Source: Trichodelitschia bisporula
Lineage: Eukaryota > Ascomycota > Dothideomycetes > Phaeotrichales > Phaeotrichaceae
NCBI GenBank assembly: GCA_010356995.1
Contig: ML996689.1
Location: 1,808,405-1,872,404 of the forward strand
Length of the DNA stretch: 64,000 nt
Direction of reading: 5' to 3'
The position numbers and the translations under genes were made by a program. Numbering within the stretch: the first letter of the stretch is position 1; every line of letters begins with the position of its first letter. This document shows positions 19,285 through 30,663 of the stretch, piece after piece. The notes under the pieces were generated by a model. It was not told where the DNA came from, did not search any database, and worked only from the letters and a program-made list of their open reading frames with translations.

Positions 19285-19996
19285 TCACCCAACCGCCCAT
19301 TCCTCCTTCCAAAAGGCCAACATCCCCTCCGCCTCCGCCTCGTCCATCCCAGTCATCTCCAACGTTGTCTTCGCCCGCGGGTCTGCACCCATACAGGCCA
19401 TATCAGCAAAGCTCGGATAAGCTTCTGTCAATCTCAGAAGCGCAGCATCGCTCATTGGTGGGGCCATTGTGCAACTCCGCACCAAGTCCAGCCTATCCAG
19501 TACCTGCGGCTTGGGTCCATTCTGTCGACGGCTTTCACGATACTGAGTCACTAAAGCTCCTAGCTTTTCCGGGCTGTCGAGGACCACTGCCGGCACGTTC
19601 AGCGCGAGCATGCACAAGCGCAGCTGCAGGGCGGAGAGTGCATTGGCGGCCGGGGCACGAGCATGGACGTCGATTGCGGGGAACAGAAAGACTATGAGGG
19701 TGTGGGCACAGCCGGTGAGCGCGGCGAGGCGCTCGATGCGGATAATGGTGGAGGCTTCGCGCGAGGAACTCATGCCGTCCGGCGATACAATGAGAATGGA
19801 GAGATGGTCATTGCGGGAGAGAGGAATTTGCAAGTCGTGGGTTTGGAGGGAATTTTCTAGGGAATGAGCGAGTGTTGATGCCGGATAAGGTTATGGGGAG
19901 GGTACCTTTAAGGCCCAGCCGAGATTCATCAGCAACTATGGCTGCCACGAGGCGGCCACATGACGGCCGACGCCGGAGACTGGAGCAGAATGTCAT
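19285..19996 (-). CDS. Hypothetical protein, 220 aa, two exons
   Basis: The proposed exons are 19996-19906 and 19856-19285 with a 49-bp intron (GTACCC to CCTAG). Joining them keeps the frame through ENSLQTHDLQIPLSRNDHL. The product has a compact alpha/beta segment (LSILIVSPDG ... IIRIERLAALTGC, then LIVFLFP ... LALNVPAVVLDSP) and a helical C-terminus with SDAALLRLTEAYPSFADMAC. The layout vaguely recalls a degenerate XPF-type nuclease fold plus helix-hairpin-helix, but no catalytic motif is visible and I assign no function. The start is uncertain because no strong start context precedes it. Confidence 0.55.
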
Positions 19997-20997
19997 GCTG
20001 GCGGCAATGCTTACGAGTGGTGAGAGTGGACGTCATGGTGTTGAAGCTGTCAGTTGCTTGACTCGACATGGGAAGGGAAGGAGCGGGCCACAAAGCGAGA
20101 CATGAGACATGACAACGGGAAGGGACGAAGAAGGATTGGGGAGGAAGGATCGATGGATGCATTCGAGACAAGATAAGGGAAATAAGGAAGGCGTGGCCGA
20201 CGGCACGCGGCATGACGAAGTTGGTTGAAATGTTAGAAGAAGCGCCGAATGCGGAGAACAGCGCTTATGCATCGTTGTTTTTCACTGCAGCCGAAGTCAT
20301 TTCAACTCCAGCAACCCCACGAACGAGCACCTGTATATTGTTGCATTTCACTACCAAACGCCCTATTATATACACTCCCCCTCCATTAACACGCCCCCAA
20401 AAACTAGTAGCATCGAACTGGTGGCGCTTGTAGGGCGCCAGGCGCGTTTGCTGCAGGGCTGGTTGGGCTTGAAAGGTGTTGGTTGGTTGGCGCCAGTTCG
20501 ACGTACCTGAGGTTTTCTGGAAGGCCGCGTTGGAGAAAGCCACCAGACTGCCCCCCAAGCTCCTCCCAAGACCCTCCCAACTTTCCACAACACCCACCCC
20601 GTAGCTACCAATCCCGCCGGCACAGGCGTGAGATTCAATAGCTTCGCGAAGTGTCAATCTTCACCATCCATCAACTCTCCTCTACCCCCCGCCATCCTCT
20701 AACAAGTCACCGTCATTGAATAGAGGGCAACTTAGTCACTTCCGCTTCCTGGGCACCCACCACCACCCTGCATGCCCTGCTTCCCGACCAACCCCACCCG
20801 TGAAGCGCTTCCGACCATCGACTGCATTGCCCCCGTCCTGTGACAACTGACGCCGGCAACATCAACCCTTCCACTCTCTCTGCCGTCCACCCGTCATCTC
20901 TGTCATCTTCTCCTCGCCACCTCCGCAAACCTCATCCATCAACACCCCCCTGCGTCTGCGTCAGTGGCTTCCCGTTGCCTTCTCTCCCCATCGCACC
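19997..20997. other. Divergent promoter region with long leader of the Btz gene
   Basis: This one-kilobase head-to-head spacer has no supported gene. From about 20640 to 20997 the plus strand is rich in pyrimidines, fitting a long 5'-UTR for the Btz-domain gene. A TATATACACTCC tract lies at about 20370. Confidence 0.5.
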
Positions 20998-23001
20998 ATG
21001 TCATCCACTCGCCGCCAGAACATCCTGAGACGTCGTCGGCGCGTCGAAGACGAGGGCGAGGATGAAGGTTCCATCGCTGCCGACCTGATTGATGACTCGC
21101 AGAGCGACGCCTCGCTGCCGAGCGACCTTGACGACGATGCCGACGCAGACGACAGCGACCTCAGCGATACCGAGGGGCCCAATGCCGTCGACAGCAACAT
21201 CAAGGCGAGCAAGCCGAACGGCGCTGCCAAGGTGCAGCTTCCTCAGGCGGCGCAGACGGCCGAGGTGCACGACATCACCTTTAGCTCGATACAGGACACA
21301 GAAGTCATGATGAACGGCCTGAAGCTTTCTGGATCGGAGGAGGCCATAGACTTTGACACACTGGAACAACCAAAGACAGAGGTCAAGGAGCGCAAGGCGC
21401 GACCCGAGGCGGAGGAACGGCCTAAGCGGGACCACGAAGAGTACAAGAAGAAGCGAGATGCCGACCCGGCCTTTGTGCCGAACCGGGGCGCCTTTTTCAT
21501 GCATGACCACCGTACGGCCTCGCCGGGCCATAACGGCTTCAGACCGTTTGCTGGCCGAGGGCGCGGACGAGGACGGGGCGGTATCGGGGGACCCTATGCT
21601 CCCGCACCGTACGTTGACTCTCCCGTTCCTGTCTCCACTAACAGCCGCAGTCCTGCTGTACAGCCCGAGCCTGCAAGTGGCGTCTGGGCCCACGACCTGC
21701 ACGACACGCTGCAGGAGCCGACCAAACCGGGTGCACAGCAGCCGAGGCAACAACAGAAGCCGGCACCCACGGCACCCGCAGCCGCAGGCCCAGACACACC
21801 GGCCCTCCCCGTGCGTCAGTTCTCAACGACAAAACTTCTCGGAAATATCCAAATCCGCGTCTCGCTCCCCGGCATGAAGGCGCCTATAATATTCCAGGGC
21901 GTGCCCTACCACCAGCACACCAAGCTCCCGAACCACCGCCCGCCCCTTCGCCGCGATAAGCCGGTCCGCATATCCCTTCCCGACAAGCCGCCACGCTATA
22001 TTTTCCCTGCGACAGAGCGTTCGTTTATCTTCATACCTCGTGCGTTGCGGCCCAACCAGCAGGGCTTCGGACGCGGAAAGGGCCGCGGCATGAGTTCATA
22101 TGGCGGATTTTCGAGCCGCCGTACGAGTGCATACGGTGGCAGCGTATACTCTCCCAGCATCGCCGCCATGAGCCGGCGGTCATCACTGGCGCGGGAGTTC
22201 AACCGGGACGGGCTTGGATCACCGACTGGCCCCGCGAGACCGGTGGTTCGCCTGCCGCCGGGCTCGCAACAGCACACGGCGGTCGGTACGCCGGTGCATC
22301 ACCCAGCCACCATGTCGGGCCACAGCACGCCCATGACGCCGCACATGCAGTCACATGGGTACCCGATGCCACAAAAGCCGGTGTTCCGCGAAAACTGGGC
22401 ACACCAGCTGCACCAGCCGCGGCCTCAAAAGACCATCTCGGTGGCGGGCATCGAGTCACCGGCATCGAACATGTACAGCCAAGACCATCAGCCGTTCCAG
22501 CACCAGTTACCAGCTCACGTCAACGGTGAAGCTTTCTACCCCGGTCGCGGTCAGTATCCGACCCAAACGGCGGGCAGTACGCCACTGTCCAACATTCCCG
22601 AGCGCGCCATCCACGCGCAACCCTTCCAGCCCTTCCAGCAAGCCTACCCGCAGAGCTACTTCTACCCGGGTCAGCAGGCGTATGCCGGCGGACAGGTCAT
22701 TGCACCGATGCTGGTGCAGAACGGACAGCAAGGATATCTTGTGCCGACGATTGCGCCCGCCGGGCCGCCCGCCGGGCCGCCCGCCGTGCAGCCGGTGCAA
22801 GGGACGGTTGCCGGGCAGCAAGCCATGGTGGCGTACGAGCAGAACGGCATGGTATACTACTACGATCCCCAGGCGTATGGGGCGGCCCCGGAGCAGGCGG
22901 AGAGTTTCACGCCGGCGCAGAACTACGCTGTGCCGGTGATGAATCCGAATGCGTACTACTACCCGCAAGTTCCGGGAGCAGTATACTACCCGCAGCAGTG
23001 A
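20998..23001 (+). CDS. Btz/CASC3-domain mRNP protein, 667 aa
   Basis: This is a single-exon frame. The N-terminus has a basic run (RRRRR) and an acidic region (residues 20-60). The conserved Btz (Barentsz/CASC3/MLN51, SELOR) core lies at about residues 135-175: a charged helix, then DPAFVPNRGAFFMHDHR, matching the eIF4AIII-contacting segment of CASC3 (pattern NPAYIPRKGLFFEHDLR in animals). An arginine-glycine tract (GRGRGRGRGGIGG) follows at about 187-200. The remaining 450 residues are Pro/Gln/Tyr-rich and disordered (prion-like QPFQPFQQAYPQSYFYPGQQ). It probably joins nuclear and cytoplasmic mRNPs through the eIF4A-type helicase. A full exon junction complex is not assured in this fungus, so a role in mRNA localisation or decay is inference. 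Confidence 0.85.
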   Translation: MSSTRRQNILRRRRRVEDEGEDEGSIAADLIDDSQSDASLPSDLDDDADADDSDLSDTEGPNAVDSNIKASKPNGAAKVQLPQAAQTAEVHDITFSSIQDTEVMMNGLKLSGSEEAIDFDTLEQPKTEVKERKARPEAEERPKRDHEEYKKKRDADPAFVPNRGAFFMHDHRTASPGHNGFRPFAGRGRGRGRGGIGGPYAPAPYVDSPVPVSTNSRSPAVQPEPASGVWAHDLHDTLQEPTKPGAQQPRQQQKPAPTAPAAAGPDTPALPVRQFSTTKLLGNIQIRVSLPGMKAPIIFQGVPYHQHTKLPNHRPPLRRDKPVRISLPDKPPRYIFPATERSFIFIPRALRPNQQGFGRGKGRGMSSYGGFSSRRTSAYGGSVYSPSIAAMSRRSSLAREFNRDGLGSPTGPARPVVRLPPGSQQHTAVGTPVHHPATMSGHSTPMTPHMQSHGYPMPQKPVFRENWAHQLHQPRPQKTISVAGIESPASNMYSQDHQPFQHQLPAHVNGEAFYPGRGQYPTQTAGSTPLSNIPERAIHAQPFQPFQQAYPQSYFYPGQQAYAGGQVIAPMLVQNGQQGYLVPTIAPAGPPAGPPAVQPVQGTVAGQQAMVAYEQNGMVYYYDPQAYGAAPEQAESFTPAQNYAVPVMNPNAYYYPQVPGAVYYPQQ

Positions 23002-24901
23002 TGCTTCTTTTCGGCGATGCTAGCGCGGTGAAGGGAGAAGTGGGTCTGGGGGACTGGGATTTGCAATTCATTGGGTGGTGCGGGAGTCTTTCTGCTCTCA
23101 CGGGCTTTTTGTTGGCAGCTTTTCGGAGTTACTAGATACACCCTTTATTCTCTTCGAAGTCACTTTGGCGAGCTGGCAGCACAGCTTACGGGACACCTTC
23201 CTTTGTGCATGTGAGTGGGGAGAGATGGAGCGAGATGGTGTGGAAGGAAGATGAGAGTGGGTCGGAAGATATGGGGAGAAGCTGTGGGGAGAAAGCGACG
23301 AGTGGGGTGGAGGAGAGAGTGGAGTTTTTAAGAAAGTGGTCGACGGCGAAGAACGGACACACCCGCAACTCAATAACCATTTTTCAGTGGGAGGAAGTGG
23401 ATGTCGTAGCGTGGGGGCGGGGGGGGCGCGCTGGGGATAGGAAGAGCTAGGGCAGAGGAGTAATCAAAGGTGCTATAGACCAGGCTGATTGATGAATCCC
23501 TTTCCATGCGGCTCTGTTGACGGGTGACTGTGGTCGACTAAAGGGCTAGAGGAGTCGGGACAATGCGAGGCGCGGCGCCGATGGCTGATAAGTATGGCTC
23601 TCCGACCGGACAACGGTCCAGCGTTTGCACATTTGAGGTGGCAGGGCCGCGGGGCGGTGATTAGGATGAGTTGGCTCTGGAGGAGGGAGGGATTTTGAGC
23701 GTTGTGGGGGATGGATTTCAAAGCCAATGGAGGGCGATGGAGGGTGAGAGATGCAGATAGAGGCTGATGGAGTGTGGCGATGGCATGTTGGACAGATTGT
23801 GGTTGCCGTACCGTACCGTGCAGCAGGCGCTGGAGGTTGCGTGGACGTGCAGCCTGGCATACTGTGCACCGTAGTGGCCTAGTTCTAGCGACCGGCGATG
23901 GTGTTCCTACTGAGTTCGCCATTCTGTGGTACCGCATCGGTACCGCATGGCCCTATGGTACCTCCGAGTTCACCGACCGACACCGACATCTCAACCTGGT
24001 GCAACACCTGACACCATTGGGGCCAAGCCATCGCGAAACACCGACTTTCCGACAGCTGCACGGCGGATGATTGGTTGGATGGGCGAAGCTCTAGAGCGGG
24101 GTGAACAGTGCAGGCTAGACCACAGTCGGTTAGACACTCGTCGTCACCTTGATCTCACATATGCGATGGTTAGGCTGTCAGGCAGCGGTCAGGCAGTGGT
24201 CAGGCAGTGGTCAGGCAGTGGTCAGGCAGTGGTCAGGCAAGTTGTCAGGCATACCTGAGCAGCTCCAGTCCCGTGCCATGTCGCTGTGTCGCTCCCTCCC
24301 CTCCGTCTCCCTCATCTCTCCCTCACTCCCTCACTCCCTCCCACCCCCTCCCCTCCCCTCCCCTCCCATCTCCATCATCAACCTCCCACCTCTCCACCTC
24401 TCCATCTCTCCATCTCTCCAACATCTCCTCTTCCGTGTCCACCTCCCATCTCTCCGTCTTTGCTGGTCTTTGTGATTCTGTCCATCCATTTCACCTGTGC
24501 TTCGTACTGTGAGAAAAGAGTGTCAAAAGAGGCAAACAACGCCCCCCCCCCCCTCCCCCCAACAGAGTCCCGTGCCAGAAGTCAAATACCAGTCGCCCTC
24601 CCACCCTTGGTAAGCTTGCTCGCCTGCCTGCTGGATCCCGCCCTTGATCAACCTCCCCTCTTCCGCTCACCTCCACCTTACAATCTCACCACCTCCACCC
24701 TCCGTTTCCCTCCCACAATCCATCCACTTCAACCACTTCCATCACATCTCTCCTACTCCTTCTCCTTTACTGTGTCTGCTCGCTCGGACGTCGTTCACAA
24801 CTCAAATTCGAATTTCTCTTTGTCCCTCCGCAGGGCTGAACACCCCGCTTGCGAGCTAGGCTACCATCCGCCAGTTCCCGTAGCAATCAACTCTGCCCAA
24901 C
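23002..24901. other. Gene-free spacer with short tandem repeats and a pyrimidine tract
   Basis: No gene is supported over 1.9 kb. The region holds a run of TACCGTACCGT at about 23805, an 11-bp repeat array at 24177-24250, a long CT-rich stretch at 24285-24470 (TCCCTCACTCCCTCACTCCC-type microsatellite), and a C9 run near 24545. The last 250 bp, pyrimidine-rich, is probably the 5'-UTR of the NBR1-like gene. Confidence 0.5.
24177..24250. repeat. 11-bp tandem repeat GGTCAGGCAGT
   Basis: About six consecutive copies of GGTCAGGCAGT are nearly identical, with one G/C change in the first and divergence in the last. The array lies about 650 bp upstream of the NBR1-like start codon and is next to the CT-rich microsatellite. 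Confidence 0.85.
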
Positions 24902-27900
24902 ATGTCTACTCCAGCATCACAACCTCTGATGGTCGGTCCGGACACTCTCATCAGCGTCCGCATCTCGCTGCAGGGCATCACTCGTCGCTACAAGATGTCG
25001 CTGTCGGAGCTGACGCCTGACGTCCTCCCTGGCAAGGTGCGTCGCTAGCCGCCAGGCTGCAGCCTACCCCCGAAACTTGACCTCACCCAAAAAACTAACT
25101 TCACCAGCTTCGCACCCTTTTGGGCATTCCTGCCGACCGCGAGGTGCTGTTTGAGCGCTACTCCGACTCCGCTGCCGCCTACGTGGCTCTCGACCCCAAC
25201 GGCAGCTCGGCCAGCTACAAGACGTTGCACCGCGCCGCCAAGGCCAAGCTCAAGCTGCGCCTCAAGGCCACGGTTCCTGCGGGCGATGGCGACAATGATG
25301 CCGTGCCCTTTGTGCTCAAGAAGCATGTCGAAGCACCGGCGCAGATTCCGCTCTTCGATTGCGTTCCTGCACCGGCTGCGCCTCCCCCCACTTCACCTTC
25401 CGCCTCAACTGCTGAGGCGGAGGCCGCCCCAGTCGGTGCCACCCCACCTGCTCTTGGCACGCCCGAGGCCGAAGTCCAGCAGCAGCAGGAGCCGACACCA
25501 CCCAAGGAGCGTTCCGTCATGGAGCAGCTGCCGAACGGCGATGTGCGCATCGCGGTTGAGGACCTCCCCAAGGTAAACATGCACGTCCTCCGTAACCTGC
25601 TTCGGTCTCATTCGGAGCAGCTGCCCGTGCAGCTTCCACCGCGCGTGACGGCGCAGTCGACGTGGTCTGTCTTCTGCAACGTGTGCGATACACCCATGAT
25701 CAATGACCACTTCCACTGCAACACGTGCGACAACGGCGACTACGACCTGTGCCTTGAGTGCGTCGCCAAAGGCAAGCACTGCCTTGTCGACTCGCACTGG
25801 CTCGTCAAGCGTCGCATCGTCGACGGCAAGGTCGTGTGGAACTTCTCGGAGAAGCTGCGCAGCCGCTCGCTGGTTCAGCACGAGATGCCGGGCGCCTTCA
25901 CGGAGGACAAGAAGCCGGAGCCGGAAGAGCAGCGCACGTGCAACTGCTGTGTCACTGGTATGCTTTTTCGTAAATTTCGTGTTACGGGCGGAGCTCTAAT
26001 TACCATTTAGCCTACCCTGAGAGTCACATGTTCTTCTGCGCCGACTGCGCCGATTACGACCTCTGCACCCGCTGCTTCGAAGAGAATGAGCATGGTCACC
26101 ACCCAGGCCATACATTCCAGGCCGTCCGCATGGAGGGCGAGATGGCGGGCGCGCTCAAGAGCCTGTGCACCCCCGGTCGCGGTGTGCACCACCCGGCCAC
26201 TTGCGACGGCTGTGACAAGACCATCTGCGGCGTGCGCCACAAGTGCCTCAACTGTCCCGACTGGGACTACTGCTCCAAGTGCATCAAGGATGCAGCGAAG
26301 ACGCACCCGAAGCACCGCTTCGCGCCGCTGTATGAGGAGATTGCGGAGCCGCCGTACAACACAGTGCGCCACAACAACGTCTACTGCGACGGACCACTGT
26401 GCAAGACGGGTAACAAGACCATCCTCGGTGTCCGCTACCGCTGCGCCATCTGCCATGACACCGACTTCTGTGCCAACTGCGAGGCGAGCCCGCAGAACTT
26501 TCACAACCGCACGCACCCGCTCATCATGCTCAAGACACCAGTGGCCAACTTCAGCGTGACGACTATCGACGACACGAAGGAGCTGATCCGCGAGATGCAC
26601 CCGTACCGCTCGAATAACACCACGTCGCCGACGCGAACTATCGCTGAAATCCAGCCGACGGAGCCGAAGGCGGTGTCGGAGAAGATCAGGGTGTCGGACC
26701 TGCTGCAGAAGCCGGCTTCGGAGAAGATCAAGATCAAAGACCTTGTCCACCCTGTCGACACACCAGTGCCAGGCTCTGAGGGTCTGCAGGCATCCTTTGT
26801 GCGCGACACCATCGCCGACGGCACAGCTATGACGGTCGGTCAGCAGTTTGTGCAAGTGTGGACGCTGCGCAACCCCGGCCCGCTACCGTGGCCTGCCGGC
26901 TGCCGCGTGCGCTACATTGGCGGCGACAGCATGCTGAACATCGACATGAACCAAAACACCCATGCCGACATTTCTGCAGCGGCACAGAGCAACATCATCG
27001 AGCGCCCGGTCGAGGCCGGCGAGGAGATCTCGTTCCGCGTCGCCATGAAGGCCGACGGCCGTGAGGGCCTGCAGATTTCGTACTGGCGTCTCAAGACGCC
27101 GGACGGTGTGCCGTTTGGCCATCGTCTTTGGTGCCACATTACGGTGGCGAAGCCGGCCGCTGGCACCGCTCCTACGGCCGAGACGACACCCGCCCCTGAG
27201 CTCCTCAACAACATGCTACATCGTCGCGAGCAGCTGGAGGATCGCATGGCACGCCTAAACCGCAACCTTGTCGATAACCATCGCCGCTGGTGCGAGCAGT
27301 CGACGGCGAAGCGCGAGGCGCGGTTGGCTGAGCGCACCGAGGCCATGGCGCGTGCGCGCATGCTGCACAACCTTCACTCAACGATGCCCCCTGAGCTTGT
27401 TTCGGAGCACACACGGCGCATGCAGGCCCATCGCAAGATGGCGCTGCGAGGCCACGCAAAGCCGACGGACGACCAAGAGTCTGAAGTTGGTTCCTCCTTT
27501 GTCCCCCCCAGCGGCTGTCAGCGCCGCCAAAACCACGGCGAACTCAGTAAGGCGCGCCATGCTTCAACCCTCGATGCCTTGGACTCGGCGCGCGAGAAGG
27601 CTTTGGCCGCGAGATCGGCGATGACGGCCACGATGGAGGCCGAGCAGCGTGAAGGGCGTGTGGCGGACATGCGTGAGATGCAGAACCAGGTCCGTGAGAA
27701 GATGGCCGAGGCCCACATGCGTGAGGTTGCACGGGCAGCCCGCATGGAGGCTCTGCGCATGGCGGCGTCGCTGCCCACTCCCCCGAAGTGGGCGGCGAGG
27801 GAGCAGCAGAAAATGGACACCAAGGAAGCGGCGATCGCCCCGACTTTGGTTGGGTACCATCCGACGGAGATGGCCAACAATGCCCCTACCCAAGCTGAGG

Positions 27901-27993
27901 CTCCGCAGGTCGCAGAGGCTACGAATGAGGTTAAGCTGGTCGAGAAGGCGGCTGATGTTCCGGCTCCGGTTGTGGCTCCAGTTGCTGAACTGG

Positions 27994-28027
<34 letters not shown>

Positions 28028-28340
28028 TGCGATGGCGGCTGTGGCTGCTGCTGCGGCTGCGATTACGGCTGAGGCTGCTGCTGCGATGGCGGCTGCGGCT
28101 GAGGCTGCGGTTGCGAATGCGGCTCCCGCTGCGGCTCCGGTTGCCGAGCTTGCGGCTCCGGCTGAGGAGATGAAGAACGAGGCAGAACGCAGTGTTCCCC
28201 CCACCACGCCTCTTGTTGAGGACGTGTCTGACTCTGACACGTACGAGGAGCTCGACGCCGAGGACGAGACGTGGCAGACAGACGAGGAGTATGATATTCT
28301 GGACGCGAGCGACGAGGAGGCGCCTGTCGCGAAGAAGTAG
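24902..28340 (+). CDS. NBR1-type selective autophagy receptor, four ZZ fingers and FW domain
   Basis: Exons 24902-25036, 25108-25957 and 26011-28340 give 1104 residues. The order is: an N-terminal PB1-like segment (residues about 15-100); ZZ zinc fingers at about 230-275, 322-365, 386-435 and 450-495, each with paired C-x2-C motifs such as CNVCDTPM and CDGCDKTICG; then the Four-Tryptophan (NBR1) domain at about 590-710 (FVQVWTLRNPGPLPWPAGC ... ISYWRLKTPDG). A helical region, an Ala/Pro-rich repeat (about 977-1045) and an acidic C-terminus follow. That C-terminus carries two Atg8-binding (AIM/LIR) candidates, YEEL at 1073 and YDIL at 1089, both in Asp/Glu context. The protein should link cargo to Atg8 on the phagophore or vacuolar sorting vesicle. 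Exon 3 is continuous with exon 2 across a phase-1 intron that restores CNCCVTAYPES. Confidence 0.9.
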
Positions 28341-29786
28341 GTTTGCAGAGGATTTTTGGGCGTGGGGATCAAATTGCCAGCTCTTTCACGGTTTCTTTGT
28401 CATGGCTCTCTACTTACCTGCTTAGTGTGGTTCGGCTCATGCGTTGCTGTTGTTGGGGGGACATACGTTTGCGCCGCCGCGGGGGAAATGCAAAAGGGGA
28501 TATGAAATTGTAAACGCAAAAAACAAAAATCACGGGAAGGTGGTAGCGGTGAGCAAGTGGTCACTCATTGTGCTACCTGCGTGTTGTTTTGGCCTTTTGG
28601 CGGCGGGGCGATGTTAGTCACCTAGGTTCTGTAATGAGATTTATGGGTTTTTAAAAGAGTGAGTTGGTGATTTCGGGTCCTTGCGAGTGGGACTGTTCCT
28701 GCGAGACTTTTTGAGTTGGGGCCGGTTAGGCCTTGAGACTGGATGAGGTATCACGGTCGAGTTGTAGGGAGGCGGGGCTTCGTCGGAAGTATTCACGCAC
28801 GCATGCTGACTTTAAGCCAGCAGCTCTCCATTTTATGCCCTATCCTACCGTACGGCCCGTCCGCGTCACGCGTCTACTACGTGGAATATCAGTCTCGAAA
28901 ATAAGTTCGTAATGTCATAAGCGGCACCGCCGCCCATCTCCGGCATACCATCCCTTTCACAGGAGATGGAACCGTCCATCCCATCCCCCGGAACCAGTGT
29001 ACCATCCACCTCTCCCCATACTCCAATACTTTCCATCCGCAGCCGGTATGCAAAAAGTCCACGTAGACCATAACTCCTTCCTCCTCCACACAGCAATGCC
29101 CTCGAACAGCCGGCTCCCGCGAACCCGCGAACGAGCTCCGGCTCCGTCGCCGTCTCACATCCACCGACGACCCTTACCGAGTCCAGACGGCCGCCTACAC
29201 GCTGCCCGCATACTCGGACCGAAGTCCCGGCACAAAGGCTAGAACTAGGGAGACCCGATCCATGTGCTAGTTCCGGAATCCTGGCGTTGCACTATCCACT
29301 TTTTGCAATTATCCGGGTGTTTTGAGCGTTAAGGACGGGCGAGGTGCTTGGTTTCCTGTATGGACGGCTCTGGGTCGGGGATTGTGTACAGAGGCCTGGG
29401 GTCAGGGGGTTGAGCATTTTATGGGACGGAGGGTTTGGGAGTAGCTGCCATAGCGCCAGGTATCGTGGCCGTGGAAAACCAAGGAGGACCAAGTCCAAGG
29501 GGCAATGGGCAGTGAGTTATATCCAGAGTCCAAAGGTCAGGGGCCACACCACCTTGCAGTCATCGGCACTGCAGATCGGCAGAGTTTAAGTCATAAATTC
29601 ATCCCGCACTGGTAACGCCTTGCAATCACGGCAGACCAATATCAGTCACGTCCTTTTATGCTACGTGACACAATTGAGCCCATTCCACATGCCCTAGACA
29701 CGAACGAGCCAAGCCACGTGTTCCCACATACGAATAAGCCCATCCATGCAACAACCACCGACACAAAGCAGTCAGAGGCGAGTTGC
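28341..29786. other. Gene-free spacer between convergent genes
   Basis: The region holds the 3' end of the NBR1-like gene and the 3' end of the eL15 gene, with about 1.4 kb between. The few short frames (28866-29242) have no domain support. No tRNA or repeat was recognised. Confidence 0.5.
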
Positions 29787-30663
29787 TTAACGGTAACGCC
29801 AGAGCGACAGGGTGTTGTGGCGCTTCCACGTCTTGCGGCGACCGGCCGTGGTCTTGTTGTAGCGATGGCCCTTGTTGAGACCACGCGACTTCTTTCCCGT
29901 GGCAGTAAGGCCGCGAGCCTCGCGGTGCTGCGGCCGTCAGCGCTCCCATTCTCCGAATCACTCTACTCCGAAAACAACGTACCTTGTGGACAGGGTTGCA
30001 GATCCAGTTGATCCGCGCATCGCGGCGGATGGCCTTGTGCTGGGGGTCGACCAGGATGACTTCGTAGTACTTGTACGTAGAGTCCTGGTTGATCCAGTAC
30101 GAGTTGAGAACGCGCAAGTTGGGGCAACGGCGGCCGACACGCTCCTCGGCGGTGGAGCGAAGCGAGCGCTGGTACTTGAGCTGGTTCACACCCTGGTTCG
30201 TCGGCTTGCCTGCGGGAATCAGCATTACTCCACTACCGTTACTCAACAACCATAAGCTTACCGTAGGTGGCACCCTTGGGAACCGGGCGCTTGCGACCAC
30301 CGCGGCGGACGCGCACGCGGTAGATCGCATAGCCCTGCTTGGCCTTGTACCCGAGACGGCGAGCCTTATCGGGGCGCGAGGGACGCGAAGCACGGTGGAT
30401 AACATGCAACTGGCGGAGCTAGCGGTGATGCACTCTCAGCAAAGTTCAACGAGTACACCACAGCGCGAGAAGGTCCTCAAGCGCTGGCTAGATTTTCACT
30501 CACTTCCCAGCAGCGGACGCGCAGAAGGAAGCGCAGGACATCCGACTGCTTGCGCTTCTGCAGCTCCTCGACATACTTGAGGGCACCCTGGGAGCGTTAG
30601 CTATTGCGTGCGGTGGAGGGATATGTTAGTGCGCCTGTGAGTCTGCGCATTGAGGCATACCAT
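29787..30663 (-). CDS. RPL15: 60S ribosomal protein eL15
   Basis: The minus-strand exons are 30663-30661 (the ATG alone), 30587-30504, 30418-30262, 30209-29983 and 29927-29787, totalling 203 residues, the normal length. All junctions restore the conserved sequence: [44 protein letters not shown] and NPVHK|HREARG. The introns are 73, 85, 52 and 55 bp. An intron directly after the start codon is known in several ribosomal protein genes of fungi. The protein binds 25S rRNA deep in the large subunit. None of the introns shows C/D or H/ACA snoRNA boxes by eye. Confidence 0.96.

Noticed and set aside
24285-24470. Coding frame through the CT-rich tract (24286-25020)
   Set aside because: The Ser/Pro/Leu-only translation is produced by the microsatellite and overlaps the first exon of the NBR1-like gene in another frame.
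26007-26855. 282-codon minus-strand frame
   Set aside because: Antisense of the ZZ-finger exon of the NBR1-like gene; no independent likeness.
30419-30503. Possible snoRNA in the 85-bp eL15 intron
   Set aside because: No convincing C or D box pair and no terminal stem.
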